Part shown: piece by piece, positions 9,064 through 18,649 of the stretch | How the letters are laid out: every line of letters begins with the position of its first letter | How positions within the stretch are numbered: the stretch's first letter is position 1 | Source: Phycisphaerae bacterium | GTDB lineage: Bacteria > Planctomycetota > Phycisphaerae > SM23-33 | Assembly: GCA_030745875.1 (NCBI GenBank) | Contig: JASLNT010000093.1 | Location: 1 to 45,547 of the forward strand | Direction: 5' to 3' | DNA length: 45,547 nucleotides | The notes under the pieces: model-generated | Told to the model about the DNA's origin: nothing | The model's database searches: none | What the model saw: only the letters and a program-made list of their open reading frames with translations | Translations under genes and position numbers: made by a program

Positions 9064-10353
9064 CTACTGCAGCGGTTTGAGGACAACTCCCGTGGCGAGT
9101 TTGGGGTAGAAATACGTGCTCTTGTGGGGCATTGAGGCTCCGGCGTCTGCGACATCGACCACCGACTGCAAGGGCGTGCCCTGCATAACGATCGCCAACG
9201 AGGCCCCGCCCGTGACGCACTGGTCAAACGCCTTGTTGCCGTCGGGCGTGTATTCGACAGTGAGTTTATCGCCGCTGCACCACGGTTTGGCTCCGTTCAT
9301 CACGAGCGTATGAAGAATCGCCACATCCAGGTCCCGCCACGCGGCGCATTCGTCTGCGGCGGCTTCAACCATCGCCTGACGGTCTTCGAGACGGATAATC
9401 CAGATATCCTGACCGCCCGGACCGATAAGCGCCATCGCTCCGTCTCCGTAGGGCTTCAGGAATCCGTCGGCGTCGCTCAGGTCGGGCTTGTCGCCTTCGT
9501 ATCGCGTCCACTCGAACATTCCCAGCACGTCGCGAAGAAGGTCCAGCGAGAATTCGTCCGTCAGATTGGTGATCACGCGATGCGTGGGCAGCACCAGCAG
9601 GCCCGGATCGTCGCCAGCCACCAGCGCGAACATGACAAAATTGGCTTCGTGATCTTCGTCGATCTCGCCTGACTCGCGCAGCGTTTTTGCGTACTTGGCG
9701 GCGGTGGAGTATCGGTGATGACCGTCGGCGATGTAGGCGGGCTCGGCGTCCATCAGTTCGACAATCGATGAGATCGCTTCAGGATCGTTGATTATCCAGA
9801 GCTTCTGGTCGACCGAATCGAGCGTACCGGCAGCCACTGGTTCCGAGGCGGCGGCGGTTTCGAGGATCTTAGTGATCTGCCGATCGGGATCGTTGTAGAA
9901 TCCGAAGATCGGGGAAAGTTGCAGATTGGTGTATTTGGTGAGTTTCAGGCGGTCGGCTTTGGGGCCCGCGAACGTATGTTCGTGGGGTATCACGTCAACG
10001 CCAAGTTCTGTGGCGCGCACACCGCAGAGCATAGCCCGGCGGGTGAACGACTTGCCCGCCCAGGAGTAGGTCTGTTCGTAGACGTACAGGCAGGGCGCAT
10101 CGTCCTGAGCGAGAAATCCCGACCCCTGCCACTCTTTGATCTTCTCAGCAGCGGCTGCGTAGACCTCTTCGGGACCGACGCGTTTTGGGGGAACGTACGG
10201 CAGGTCAACGCTCACAATGTTCCGATCGCAGTTGTCCAGCAGGGCCTGCTTATCGTCGGCGGTCAATACGTCGTACGGGGGGGCGATGAAACCGCTGATG
10301 TCTCGGCCCTGGTCCGGGGTGAACCGCCAACCTCTAAAAGCTCTGATCTCCAT
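9064..10353 (-). CDS. DUF1015 family protein
   Basis: 429 residues, recognisable as DUF1015 from its N-terminal RAFRGWRFTPDQGRDISGFI and APPYDVL, the ADGHHRYSTA box (His-rich turn) near the middle, and LPTHRVI. The start at 10353 has GGAG six bases upstream, better than an ATG four codons earlier. The biochemical role is not firmly established; a relation to the ParB/serine-kinase fold has been suggested for the wider group, so small-molecule kinase activity is possible. It is the last gene of the minus-strand run and faces the hydratase gene convergently across 76 bases with no clear terminator. Confidence 0.85.
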   Translation of the reverse strand: MEIRAFRGWRFTPDQGRDISGFIAPPYDVLTADDKQALLDNCDRNIVSVDLPYVPPKRVGPEEVYAAAAEKIKEWQGSGFLAQDDAPCLYVYEQTYSWAGKSFTRRAMLCGVRATELGVDVIPHEHTFAGPKADRLKLTKYTNLQLSPIFGFYNDPDRQITKILETAAASEPVAAGTLDSVDQKLWIINDPEAISSIVELMDAEPAYIADGHHRYSTAAKYAKTLRESGEIDEDHEANFVMFALVAGDDPGLLVLPTHRVITNLTDEFSLDLLRDVLGMFEWTRYEGDKPDLSDADGFLKPYGDGAMALIGPGGQDIWIIRLEDRQAMVEAAADECAAWRDLDVAILHTLVMNGAKPWCSGDKLTVEYTPDGNKAFDQCVTGGASLAIVMQGTPLQSVVDVADAGASMPHKSTYFYPKLATGVVLKPLQ

Positions 10354-10460
10354 CGAGGACTCCAATATTCAAATCTAACGCCCAGGCGCGACCCAAGCGG
10401 ACCGTATACCATATCCATCGGACTGGAACAAGCAAGCCTGAAATTTCGAGTAAATTTCGA

Positions 10461-11324
10461 TCACGCCGGCTCGACGTGAACGACCGCTTCAACGACTCTC
10501 CTATCGGTAGTCATGATGTGGTGTTTCAACGTGGAGGCTATCTCGTGTCCCTGGGCCACCGTCAGGTCCGGATCGACCAGAATATGAACGTCCATCGCGA
10601 CTTTCCCGCCAATTTGTCTGGCCCGAAGCGCGTGAAAATCGCGCACGCCTTCGGTCCGGCGGAGCACTTCCCGTATACCGTCGAGGGTGGCCTGTCCGGG
10701 CGCACGATCGACGAGTTCGCCAGCCGACTGATACATTATCCGCACCGACACCACCACCAGGAACGCCGCAAGCACAATTCCGGTAAGCGAATCGAGAAAC
10801 GCCCACTGGCGCCCCCCCAGCGCGACACCGGCCAGACCGATCGCCGCAGCCACCGATGTGACCGCGTCGCTTCGATGGTGCCACGCGTTGGCCTGCAAGG
10901 CGATATTGTCGTCGCGCTGACCGACGCAACGGGTAATCCTGAAGAGAAGCTCTTTGACTGGGATCGTAATCACCGCCAGCATGAATGGCACGACCGACAC
11001 AACGGGGCAAGTTCCCTGTCGAAGCGAGCCCAAGGCTCCAAGAACGATGATCGTCGCCGCGGCCAGCAGCGCAGCACCCACAAACATCGCAACCAGCGTG
11101 CCGACGCGCCGATGCCCGTAAGGATGACATCCGTCGGCGGCGCGGTTGGAGGCGTTCAGACCGAGCAGCACGACCAGATCGGTGATCATGTCCGATGCGC
11201 CGTGCAGCCCGTCGGCGAGAATGGCCTGGCTGGCGAAGACTAATCCTGCTGTGATCTTACCTGCAGCGAGAAGGACATTGCAGACAAGCCCGACCCAAGT
11301 CACACCGTTGGCGGTCAGCGCCAT
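10461..11324 (-). CDS. Cation diffusion facilitator (CDF) family divalent metal transporter
   Basis: 287 residues with about six membrane segments, then a cytoplasmic domain from about residue 205. The two metal-site motifs of the family are visible: ADGLHGASD (D38 and D45) in the second membrane segment and NAWHHRSDAVTS (H-x3-D) in the fifth. HPYGHRRVG is the typical loop between segments. It likely exports Zn, Fe, Mn or Co by proton antiport across the cytoplasmic membrane; specificity cannot be read. The ATG at 11324 is preferred to a TTG four codons upstream because GGA sits a suitable distance before it. Confidence 0.9.
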   Translation of the reverse strand: MALTANGVTWVGLVCNVLLAAGKITAGLVFASQAILADGLHGASDMITDLVVLLGLNASNRAADGCHPYGHRRVGTLVAMFVGAALLAAATIIVLGALGSLRQGTCPVVSVVPFMLAVITIPVKELLFRITRCVGQRDDNIALQANAWHHRSDAVTSVAAAIGLAGVALGGRQWAFLDSLTGIVLAAFLVVVSVRIMYQSAGELVDRAPGQATLDGIREVLRRTEGVRDFHALRARQIGGKVAMDVHILVDPDLTVAQGHEIASTLKHHIMTTDRRVVEAVVHVEPA

Positions 11325-11366
11325 ATGATATTCCAAACACCAAAGCGCAATGGAACAGTTAAGGAG

Positions 11367-12539
11367 CTACTTCTTCAACGTCTCCTGCAACGCCAGCGTC
11401 GCAAAGCATGTCGCCAGAACCGGATTGCCCTCATTCCATCGCTCCGAGGCCTTGTTCGTCCAGGAACCGTCTTTGGCGACGCGCTTGCCCAGGGCGTCGA
11501 TAAGTTCGTGACGCCAGTTGTGCTTTACGCCTTTGGTGTCCAGGATTTCGGGCTGACCCCACATGCGGAGCGCCTTGGCGAAAACCTGGTAGTAGTAGAA
11601 CAGGCCCTGTTGGCTTTGCAGTTTTGGAAGGTTCGGATTGGAATCGAGGCGCCAGTAACGCTGGATCCACTTGAAGGCCGCCTTAACTCGCGGGTCGCTG
11701 CGCGCCATGCCCGCATGCAGCATGCTCTTGAATCCGGCGTACGTCAGCGAACCGTAACTGCGGAGCCCACGTCCGTTGCGCCAGGGTCCGGCCTTCGATT
11801 CGCCCAGGGCATAGATGTATCCGCCGTCGTTGGGACCGGCCTGGATGTAATCGGCGGGGTTGGACTCCTTGCGGTTCTGAAGGCGAAGCATGAACGCGTT
11901 GGCCCGCTGCATATCGGGGTCGTCGGCTTTCACGCCGGCGTCGCTCATCGCCTGTATCCACATCTGCTGGTTGCTTCCGTCAGGCCGACCGTGCTTACCG
12001 TAGCTCACACCGCCGTCGACACCTTCGCCCTTCTTGACCTTCTCGCCCTTTGGCGTGGTGTCGCCGGGTCGGATCTGTTGGGTGCGGAGGAATTTGACGG
12101 CTTTGTCAATGTCGGGTTTGAACTTCGGATCGCCCGTTGCAACCATCGCCATGATGGCGATCGATGTAGTGTAGTTCGGCAGGCCCATATTCGGTTCGTA
12201 GAAACCACCGTCGCTCTTGCGATACGTCATCAGCGCTTCAAAGCCCTTTTTCACCACGGGGCTGGAGCTGTCGTAGTCGGCGTGCTGAACGAGCACCTTC
12301 AGCACCATTGCGGTTATCGCGGGCCTGTTTGCGTCCTGCCCCATGCTCCATCCGCCCTTGGCGTCCTTCTGGGTCAGTAGGTACTTCACGCCGGCGTCAG
12401 TCAGCTTGACCGCTCGGGCCTTGTGAGCGTCGTCAAGAGGCTTTACCGGGGCCTTGTCCTCGGCGACAACCTGCATGCACCAGGCGGAGATAATCAGCGT
12501 CGCGAGAATTCCAATGTAGTATGTGTGTTTGCAGTTCAT
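11367..12539 (-). CDS. Exported prenyltransferase/squalene-cyclase-type alpha-toroid repeat protein
   Basis: 390 residues with a signal peptide (1-26, cleavage near VVA-ED). The rest has alpha/alpha-toroid repeats like those of squalene cyclases and protein prenyltransferases: KDAKGGWSMG, YRKSDGGFYEP, GLRSYGSLTYAGFKSML and KDGSWTNKASERWNEGNP. No D-x-D-D cyclase motif is visible, so terpene cyclisation is unlikely. Exported proteins of this type are frequent in planctomycetes and of unknown function. The start has GAAGGGA upstream. It lies between gmhB (56 bases) and the CDF transporter (42 bases) on the same strand. Confidence 0.8.
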   Translation of the reverse strand: MNCKHTYYIGILATLIISAWCMQVVAEDKAPVKPLDDAHKARAVKLTDAGVKYLLTQKDAKGGWSMGQDANRPAITAMVLKVLVQHADYDSSSPVVKKGFEALMTYRKSDGGFYEPNMGLPNYTTSIAIMAMVATGDPKFKPDIDKAVKFLRTQQIRPGDTTPKGEKVKKGEGVDGGVSYGKHGRPDGSNQQMWIQAMSDAGVKADDPDMQRANAFMLRLQNRKESNPADYIQAGPNDGGYIYALGESKAGPWRNGRGLRSYGSLTYAGFKSMLHAGMARSDPRVKAAFKWIQRYWRLDSNPNLPKLQSQQGLFYYYQVFAKALRMWGQPEILDTKGVKHNWRHELIDALGKRVAKDGSWTNKASERWNEGNPVLATCFATLALQETLKK

Positions 12540-12595
12540 ATCCGGGTCCCTTCGTTTCCGTGCGATCTCTCTATATTATAGGACGTTCGGCGAGA

Positions 12596-13576
12596 TTATT
12601 TGTTTCGTTGTATCGTAAAAAACGTCAGCGCCATCGTCTGCAACGCCACTGATATTATCGCCCAGAATGTCGCCGCCGGTATACTGCGTTTGGTCCCGAT
12701 AACATAGAGCACAGCGATGAGAAGCGTAAGCAGCGCCAGCATTTGCACTATCCCGCCGGCGAGTTTCAGGAAGCTGAATTCTTCAAGTTCGCTGCTTCGT
12801 ACGAGCCTTCGAACGTGTGAGAGTATCTCCAGGCGGACGCGGCTGTCGTCCATACGTTCGTCATCGCCCTGGGCCGGTGCGCTGGGTTGAGGCTCGGGTT
12901 GGGGTTCGGGTTCAGGCTGCGGTTCGGGTTGGGGCGATCGAGCGCGGGACTCAGGCGCCGCTGCCGCTATCGCCGCCGAAGGCTTTGCGGCGTCCCACGT
13001 GTCGGTTCGGTCTGTCTCGCGTACGATTATTCTGGCGGCCTCTACGAGATTCCTTACGGTGAAGTCCGCCTGAACGCCCTCGTCATCGCCCTCGTCGGCT
13101 TGCGGGGTTTCCCCGGCGATTCGCACGCGAATTGTCCTGCATCCGGCCCGCTGTCCGGCTTCGATATCTCGCGCCGAATCTCCGACCATCCAGCACTGGG
13201 CAAGATCCAGATTGAGATCTTCGGAGCCCTTGACCAGCATACCGGGTTTGGGTTTTCTAAGGTCCGACTCGCATGCGTACTTGTCTATCGTGCCCTGCGG
13301 ATGGAAGGGACAGTAGTAGATCGCATCGAGATGCGCCCCTTTCTCAGCCAGTTGACGCCGCATTTCGGCGTGGATGCCGTCGAGATCGTCCTCGGTGAGC
13401 ATACCGCGGGCGATACCCGACTGATTGGTGCAGACAACGTTCTTGAACCCCGCCTGTGCAAGCGACTTGATCGCCAACTCCACGCCGGGCAGGAGTTTCA
13501 CCGCGTCGGGATCGCTAATATAACCCGGGTCATCGATTATCGTATTGTCTCGATCTATGAAAACAGCTTTACTCAT
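12596..13576 (-). CDS. gmhB: D-glycero-D-manno-heptose 1,7-bisphosphate 7-phosphatase (GmhB-like) with C-terminal membrane anchor
   Basis: 326 residues. Residues 1 to about 185 are a HAD-IIIA phosphatase: catalytic D8 and D10 in FIDRDNTIID, TNQSGIARG, a Cys/His pattern in YYCPFHPQG, RKPKPGML and WMVGDSARDIEAG. These match GmhB, which removes the 7-phosphate in ADP-heptose synthesis. A linker rich in Pro-Glu-Gln (about 208-235) follows, then two hydrophobic helices in the last 70 residues. GmhB enzymes are normally about 190 residues, so the tail is an addition. AAGGAG precedes the start, and hldE ends 26 bases upstream, supporting the pathway assignment. A gmhA gene is not in the window. Confidence 0.85.
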   Translation of the reverse strand: MSKAVFIDRDNTIIDDPGYISDPDAVKLLPGVELAIKSLAQAGFKNVVCTNQSGIARGMLTEDDLDGIHAEMRRQLAEKGAHLDAIYYCPFHPQGTIDKYACESDLRKPKPGMLVKGSEDLNLDLAQCWMVGDSARDIEAGQRAGCRTIRVRIAGETPQADEGDDEGVQADFTVRNLVEAARIIVRETDRTDTWDAAKPSAAIAAAAPESRARSPQPEPQPEPEPQPEPQPSAPAQGDDERMDDSRVRLEILSHVRRLVRSSELEEFSFLKLAGGIVQMLALLTLLIAVLYVIGTKRSIPAATFWAIISVALQTMALTFFTIQRNK

Positions 13577-13602
13577 TGCCGGTTCTCCTTATCACAACAG
13601 GA

Positions 13603-15081
13603 TCACGCATTGCCTTGCCCATTAACTATCCGATCGATGATGTTGGTTGTGCTCATTCCGTCCACCAGTTGCAGCGTCTGAACAACGCCTCCGTATCCCT
13701 CGACAATCTCGCGCCCGACCACAACCGGGGTCGACCCGCCCTTAATGAGAATCTCGGGTTTCAGGAGCTTCAATAACGCCTCGGGAGTATCTTCGTCAAA
13801 AACAGTTACATAATCCACACATTCCAGCGCCCCGAGCATCTCTGCCCGTTCGTCGGCTCCGATTATCGGGCGGTCCGGACCCTTTAGTCTGCGGACGCTG
13901 TTGTCTGAGTTAATCGCCACGACCAGGCACGATCCCTGCTCGCGAGCCTGCTGAAGGTATCGTACGTGCCCCACGTGCAGCAGATCGAAACACCCGTTGG
14001 TGAAAACTATGTTCTCTCCGCCCTTCCGCCTGCGGGAAACCTCCGCTGCAAGGACCTTTCGCTCGATGACCTTCCTGGTGCGAAGTCCGATCATCTTCCT
14101 GAGTTCGTCTATGACCTGCGCCCTGGTGATCGGGATTATGCCGAATTGTTCGACCTCCAATCCGCCGGCGACGTTCGCCAGACCGACGGCGATGTCCAGA
14201 TCGCATCCGTCGCCAATAGCAACCGCCAGCATCGCCAGCACCTCGTCTCCGGCTCCGCTTACGTCGTAAACGGACCGAGCCCTGGTTGGAATCACCATGC
14301 TCTTGCCGTCGACGGTGTACAGAAACGCCCCTTCCGCATCGAGCGTTATAACCACCGCCTGAGCCCGCGTTATCGCAGCGATGCGCTCGGCGGCTTTCAA
14401 CATCGACTCGCGATCGGTGATCTCTATTCCGCTGGCCAGAGCGGCTTCAAACCTGTTGGGGGTAAGCAGGTTGGCTCCGGCGTATCGGCGATAGTCGCTT
14501 ATCAGCGCCGGATCGACAATCACCGGGACGCCGGCTTTGCGTGCTTCGTCGATAATCTGCGGGGTGGTGATATGCCCGAGCACGCCCTTGTTGTAGTCTT
14601 CAATCGCGAGTATCTCGCAGGAATGCAGTTCCGATCTGACGGCCGCTCGAAGCATCTCATGCACATCGGGACCGAATTCCTCGACGGATTCCTCATCCAG
14701 GCGGAACATCTGCTGTGCGTGGCGGTGCTGGGCAAGACCGATATACCGCGTCTTAACGGTCGTCGGACGGTCGCTGCGCCGTATCAGCCTCGAAGCATCG
14801 GCGCCGGCGGACATAAGGAGCGAACTGAGTTCTTCTCCGCCCGGGTCGTCGCCTATCACTCCGACGCAAACCACCTCGCCTCCCAGGGCGGTTATCGCCG
14901 GTGCAATGTTGCTCGCTCCGCCGGTCATCGTTTCCTGGCGGACTTTCCTGAGCACCGGAACGGGCGCTTCGGGGCTTAGCCTCTCTGCGTGCCCGTATAT
15001 CCAGGAATCGAGCATGAAGTCGCCTACGAGCATAACTCGCGGCGAGCCAAGCTCTCCCAACGTTTTAACAAGAGCTTCCAT
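13603..15081 (-). CDS. hldE: Bifunctional D-beta-D-heptose 7-phosphate kinase/1-phosphate adenylyltransferase
   Basis: 492 residues, close to the usual 475-480. The N-terminal half is a PfkB/ribokinase-type kinase (GDFMLDSWIYGHAERLSP near 20, GGASNIA, and the catalytic GAGDEV near 275). The C-terminal part from about 355 is a nucleotidyltransferase with FTNGCFDLLHVGHV, containing the H-x-G-H motif, and later IIGADERAEML. Together they phosphorylate heptose 7-phosphate and then make ADP-heptose for the LPS inner core. In GAGDEV the usual GAGD-x-F/V pattern is kept. It lies between lpxK (18 bases) and gmhB (26 bases), all in one direction, and was probably transcribed as an LPS operon. Confidence 0.93.
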   Translation of the reverse strand: MEALVKTLGELGSPRVMLVGDFMLDSWIYGHAERLSPEAPVPVLRKVRQETMTGGASNIAPAITALGGEVVCVGVIGDDPGGEELSSLLMSAGADASRLIRRSDRPTTVKTRYIGLAQHRHAQQMFRLDEESVEEFGPDVHEMLRAAVRSELHSCEILAIEDYNKGVLGHITTPQIIDEARKAGVPVIVDPALISDYRRYAGANLLTPNRFEAALASGIEITDRESMLKAAERIAAITRAQAVVITLDAEGAFLYTVDGKSMVIPTRARSVYDVSGAGDEVLAMLAVAIGDGCDLDIAVGLANVAGGLEVEQFGIIPITRAQVIDELRKMIGLRTRKVIERKVLAAEVSRRRKGGENIVFTNGCFDLLHVGHVRYLQQAREQGSCLVVAINSDNSVRRLKGPDRPIIGADERAEMLGALECVDYVTVFDEDTPEALLKLLKPEILIKGGSTPVVVGREIVEGYGGVVQTLQLVDGMSTTNIIDRIVNGQGNA

Positions 15082-15099
15082 AGCGTGATTGTATCCAGG

Positions 15100-16158
15100 T
15101 CACTTGGTCAACGCAATTGTCTGCGCAGCAGCCGTATTCTGAAGCTTTTCGATCAGTTCGTCGCGCCCGCTGGCAATATCCATTTCCACGACAACCCGCC
15201 ATACCGGTCGGTCGAGTTCGAATTCAGCTAGTTTAATGTAGTCTTTTTCGGTAGTTACGAGAATTTCGGGATTGCTTGCCTCGGCGTGTTCATAAATGCG
15301 CTGGATAATCTCAGGCCGGTATTCCTGATGGTCGCTGAAGATGCAGAAATCAACGGGTTCAGCCCCCAGTCGCTCGACAGTGGTGATGAACGCCTCGGGG
15401 TTGCCGATCCCGGCGAACACGAGGACCTTCCGTCCGACGATGTCGCTTAACGGGCGTTCCTTACCGTCCTGATCGACAAGCCCGATCGGTTTATGTACGC
15501 CCAGATGCATGGACGCCTGGGGAGCGCGACGGGCCAGTTGGGCTTCCAAAGCCTCGATAAGCTCGGGAACAACAGCATCGCTGCGCGTGATGACAACGGC
15601 ATGGGCGTCTCTAAGCGCCGACAGCGGTTCGCGAAGGCGGCCTAGCGGCAGGCAGCATCCGTATCCAAACGGGTTCATCGCGTCGATCAGGACGATGTTC
15701 ATGTCGCGCTTGAGGCGCATATGCTGGAATCCGTCGTCCATGACGAGCACGTCGGAGCCTCCGTCGGCGGCGATTTGGGCTCCGGCGATGCGGTCGGGGT
15801 TTACGACCACTTCAACATCGCTGCGCTGCTTGAGGAATTCCGCTTCGTCGCTCTTACCGTCGACAGACTTGTATCCGCGAGTGAGAATCGCCGGTTTTCG
15901 TCCGGCCTCTTTGAGTTGACGGACAACCCATGCGACCATGGGCGTTTTACCCGTACCGCCGGTGGTTATATTGCCCACGCAGATAACCGGAACAGATGCT
16001 CTGGAACTTGAAAAAACGCCCGAATTGTAAGCCCATCGCCTCAGGCGCATCGCCAGCGAATAAGGCCAAACGACACCACGAGCGATCGCCTGTCCCGCTC
16101 GGGCCGCCAGGCCGTCACTACGTCCGGCAATCGCATTTCTTATGGTCGCAGGTTTCAT
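15100..16158 (-). CDS. lpxK: Tetraacyldisaccharide 4'-kinase
   Basis: 352 residues, typical for LpxK, which phosphorylates the 4' position of the lipid A disaccharide at the inner face of the cytoplasmic membrane. The modified P-loop VGNITTGGTGKTP (61-73) follows an N-terminal hydrophobic/amphipathic stretch that associates with the membrane. LTRGYKS, MDDGFQH (conserved Asp-Asp-Gly-Phe) and FSDHQEY are also present. It sits directly before hldE and after the linker-rich propeller gene (17 bases). Confidence 0.94.
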   Translation of the reverse strand: MKPATIRNAIAGRSDGLAARAGQAIARGVVWPYSLAMRLRRWAYNSGVFSSSRASVPVICVGNITTGGTGKTPMVAWVVRQLKEAGRKPAILTRGYKSVDGKSDEAEFLKQRSDVEVVVNPDRIAGAQIAADGGSDVLVMDDGFQHMRLKRDMNIVLIDAMNPFGYGCCLPLGRLREPLSALRDAHAVVITRSDAVVPELIEALEAQLARRAPQASMHLGVHKPIGLVDQDGKERPLSDIVGRKVLVFAGIGNPEAFITTVERLGAEPVDFCIFSDHQEYRPEIIQRIYEHAEASNPEILVTTEKDYIKLAEFELDRPVWRVVVEMDIASGRDELIEKLQNTAAAQTIALTK

Positions 16159-16175
16159 TCCGCGCTGAACAGCGG

Positions 16176-18584
16176 TCAGTCGCCGTCTTTCTTGACGACG
16201 GTGACGCTAGTATACCCGTAACAGATATTACCGTACCGGTCAATAATCCGAAGGGCTATGCGGTGCGCGCCGGGTTTGAGATCCTTGATCTGAATCGCCA
16301 ATCGCTCGCTCGACGAATCGCAAATACCGTCGCTGGACAGCGTTGTCTTCCACGTATCGCGGCTGTCGATGGTGTAGGCGATCGACAATATTCTGCTGGA
16401 TGCGTCGGTCACCGTGCCGCGAACCATCGCGGTGGTCCCGTTGGCTTTGGCGGTCAGGCCCTTGATAACCGGAGGCGTGTTGTCGACAAGTATGCGCTCT
16501 GATATTCGCGAACCGCTCAATGTTGCGGTGGTGACATTCGTAGGCGAATCCTTGGCCGTTACGCGAAGCTCGTATTCACCATCGCCAACCGACAGCGTAT
16601 CCCATACGTATATCGGTTTGGGATGCTTGTCGGTGATCATCACCCACGTATCTCCGCCGACCCGACGGTATTCCAACACGTAGATCAGCTTGTCGCCATT
16701 GGGATCGACGGCTTTGATACCGATCAGGCGGTACTTCTGCTGTCCCACGGGGGTCGGTTCGTTCGGTCGACTGGACGACTTGAACACCACGCTGGGCACT
16801 ACCGGGGCGAGATTGCCCATCTGGAAGATCATCGCGGCGCTGGAGATCACAGGTCCGCTGTTCCCCTGCCCGGGCGTGAAGCTCAGACGGTATTGCAGGA
16901 ACCTCGCTGACGGGCTCATGATCGGTACGAATCCGCCGTTGACCGTCTGCTCCTTGGACCAACTGCTCCAGGTCTTGTCGTCCGGTTTGGCGAGATTTCC
17001 GCTGCGCGTGGCGACGGTTACTTTGGCTCCGTTCGACGAGGAAGCCGCCAACCGCATCGTGCCCCACTGCACTATCTGCTTGGCGTCCAGAGCGGTGGAG
17101 GTATAACTGCCCTTGGCCGCCAAATCGTTATAGACCACGCCGACCGAGCCTTTGTTGGCGGTGGCGAACACCAGATTCTTACCGCTGAACGCTAACGCCG
17201 TTATCTGCTTGGCTTCGGTGTCGATAAGTTGTTCAGTGCGGGCTCCGTCGGTTCTCACCGAGTAGATCGCCCCGCCGTTTCCGGTGGCCAGGATGAGTTT
17301 CTTGTCCCTCAAACGCATCGCCAGGATCGTTACGGGCTTGCGGAAGATCGTTTTGACCAGTCCGTTGGGCTGGATGTGGTAAACCGCATTGCCCTTACCG
17401 CTCTTCGTCGCAGCAGCAGTCGTTGAAGACGTCGTAGGTCTCTTGGTTGCAGAAGAGCGGGACATGGTCCTGATGATCAGTTTCTTGCTGGGGGTTGAAG
17501 CTTTGGAAGGCGCCGCTGGCTTGGGCGTTGACGCTCCGGAAGGGCGCGTTGTCGGACCGGGTTTGGCGGCGGCGGGCTTGCCGGACTTGGCCTTGGGGTC
17601 AACTTTGGGTTTCTCAGGCTTCTTGGTCTTGTCGTCGGGTTTGGCGGCGGGTTTGGTCGGTTTGGCGGGAGGCTTCTTGGCGTCGGCTGGTTTCTTTTTG
17701 GGCGTTTCTTTTGGTGCGGGCGGTTTTGCCTTGTCGGCGGGTTTGGTCGCGGGGGCCGCAGGCTTACCGGTTTTGCCTCCGGTGCTGGGCGGAGTTTTTC
17801 CGTCGGCGCTGGCTTTTGCGACATCGGCGGTCGCGACAAACAGCCCGCCGCCCGGAGCGGGAATAAGCGCCGAAATCTCCGCTTCAGGCGCGTCCAGGAC
17901 GACGCGGCTGGATTTGTTGCGAGTGTCAATCGCAACAACCAGGCCCTGCACGTCGGTTCCGGCGTAGAGGGTGTGTCCGGCAAGGGCGAGCGACAGGACG
18001 TTCTTGGCGAGCTTGCCCGTTTCGTATACAAGTTCGCCCTTTCCCTTGGAATCGATCAGATAGATGCGTCCTTTGGGCCCGGTGGCGGCGTAGAGTTTGT
18101 TATCCCGAATCGGATGTATGGCCCAGATGTACTTGACTTCCTTGTCGGACCAGAGTTTCTTGCTCTTGCCCTTTGAGTCGACGCGATATATCCCCGCATC
18201 GTCGCCGCCGACCCCGGCCAGCAGATCTCTTCCTCGCACGACAAGCGAAGTTATCATCGTTCCGGGCAGCGTAGCGTACTTCTTGAACTTCTTGCCCTCT
18301 ACGGAATAGATCACCGGTTCGTTTCCGGCGGCGGCTAGGGTGGTGCGTCCCCGCACTACTATCGCCGATATCACGGGCGGAGCGTCCTTCGAATCGAAGA
18401 GGATTTCGCTTTTTCTCGCCAGCGAGATATCTCCGCGCTGGTCGACCACGGTTGATTCGAACTTTCCTTTGGCGAAGTGGGCCTGGGTCGAGTGCGACCA
18501 GGTCATCGGAGTTACAGCCCACAACCCGCAGGTCAACAGGCCCAGCAGCACAACAGCAGTTATAAGATTCAGGTGACGATTCAT
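16176..18584 (-). CDS. Exported beta-propeller protein with Pro/Lys/Ala-rich linker and Ig-like C-terminus
   Basis: 802 residues from the ATG at 18584, chosen because AAGGA lies upstream and a clean signal peptide begins there (MNRHLNLITAVVLLGLL). Residues about 40-250 and 395-580 look like propeller repeats in which a value is computed, displayed and compared (AATGPKGRIYLIDSKGKG, YAGTDVQGLVVAIDT, LATGNGGAIYSV). Between them, about 251-395, is a low-complexity linker dominated by Pro, Lys, Ala and Thr. Residues about 590-800 resemble Ig/FN3-type strands (VLEYRRVGGDTWVMI, ELRVTAKDSP, DNTPPVIKGL). The function is unknown; it is likely periplasmic or surface-exposed. It lies between an S55-like gene and lpxK. 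Confidence 0.75.
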   Translation of the reverse strand: MNRHLNLITAVVLLGLLTCGLWAVTPMTWSHSTQAHFAKGKFESTVVDQRGDISLARKSEILFDSKDAPPVISAIVVRGRTTLAAAGNEPVIYSVEGKKFKKYATLPGTMITSLVVRGRDLLAGVGGDDAGIYRVDSKGKSKKLWSDKEVKYIWAIHPIRDNKLYAATGPKGRIYLIDSKGKGELVYETGKLAKNVLSLALAGHTLYAGTDVQGLVVAIDTRNKSSRVVLDAPEAEISALIPAPGGGLFVATADVAKASADGKTPPSTGGKTGKPAAPATKPADKAKPPAPKETPKKKPADAKKPPAKPTKPAAKPDDKTKKPEKPKVDPKAKSGKPAAAKPGPTTRPSGASTPKPAAPSKASTPSKKLIIRTMSRSSATKRPTTSSTTAAATKSGKGNAVYHIQPNGLVKTIFRKPVTILAMRLRDKKLILATGNGGAIYSVRTDGARTEQLIDTEAKQITALAFSGKNLVFATANKGSVGVVYNDLAAKGSYTSTALDAKQIVQWGTMRLAASSSNGAKVTVATRSGNLAKPDDKTWSSWSKEQTVNGGFVPIMSPSARFLQYRLSFTPGQGNSGPVISSAAMIFQMGNLAPVVPSVVFKSSSRPNEPTPVGQQKYRLIGIKAVDPNGDKLIYVLEYRRVGGDTWVMITDKHPKPIYVWDTLSVGDGEYELRVTAKDSPTNVTTATLSGSRISERILVDNTPPVIKGLTAKANGTTAMVRGTVTDASSRILSIAYTIDSRDTWKTTLSSDGICDSSSERLAIQIKDLKPGAHRIALRIIDRYGNICYGYTSVTVVKKDGD

Positions 18585-18649
18585 TATTCCGTTTTCCTTG
18601 TTCATCTGGTGCTCACAGAGTGTGGAGGTCTTGGGTCGGGCCCGTCGCA

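Noticed and set aside
13966..14979. Plus-strand frame of 337 residues opposite hldE
   Set aside because: HldE on the other strand has full catalytic motifs; the antisense product has no recognisable domain.
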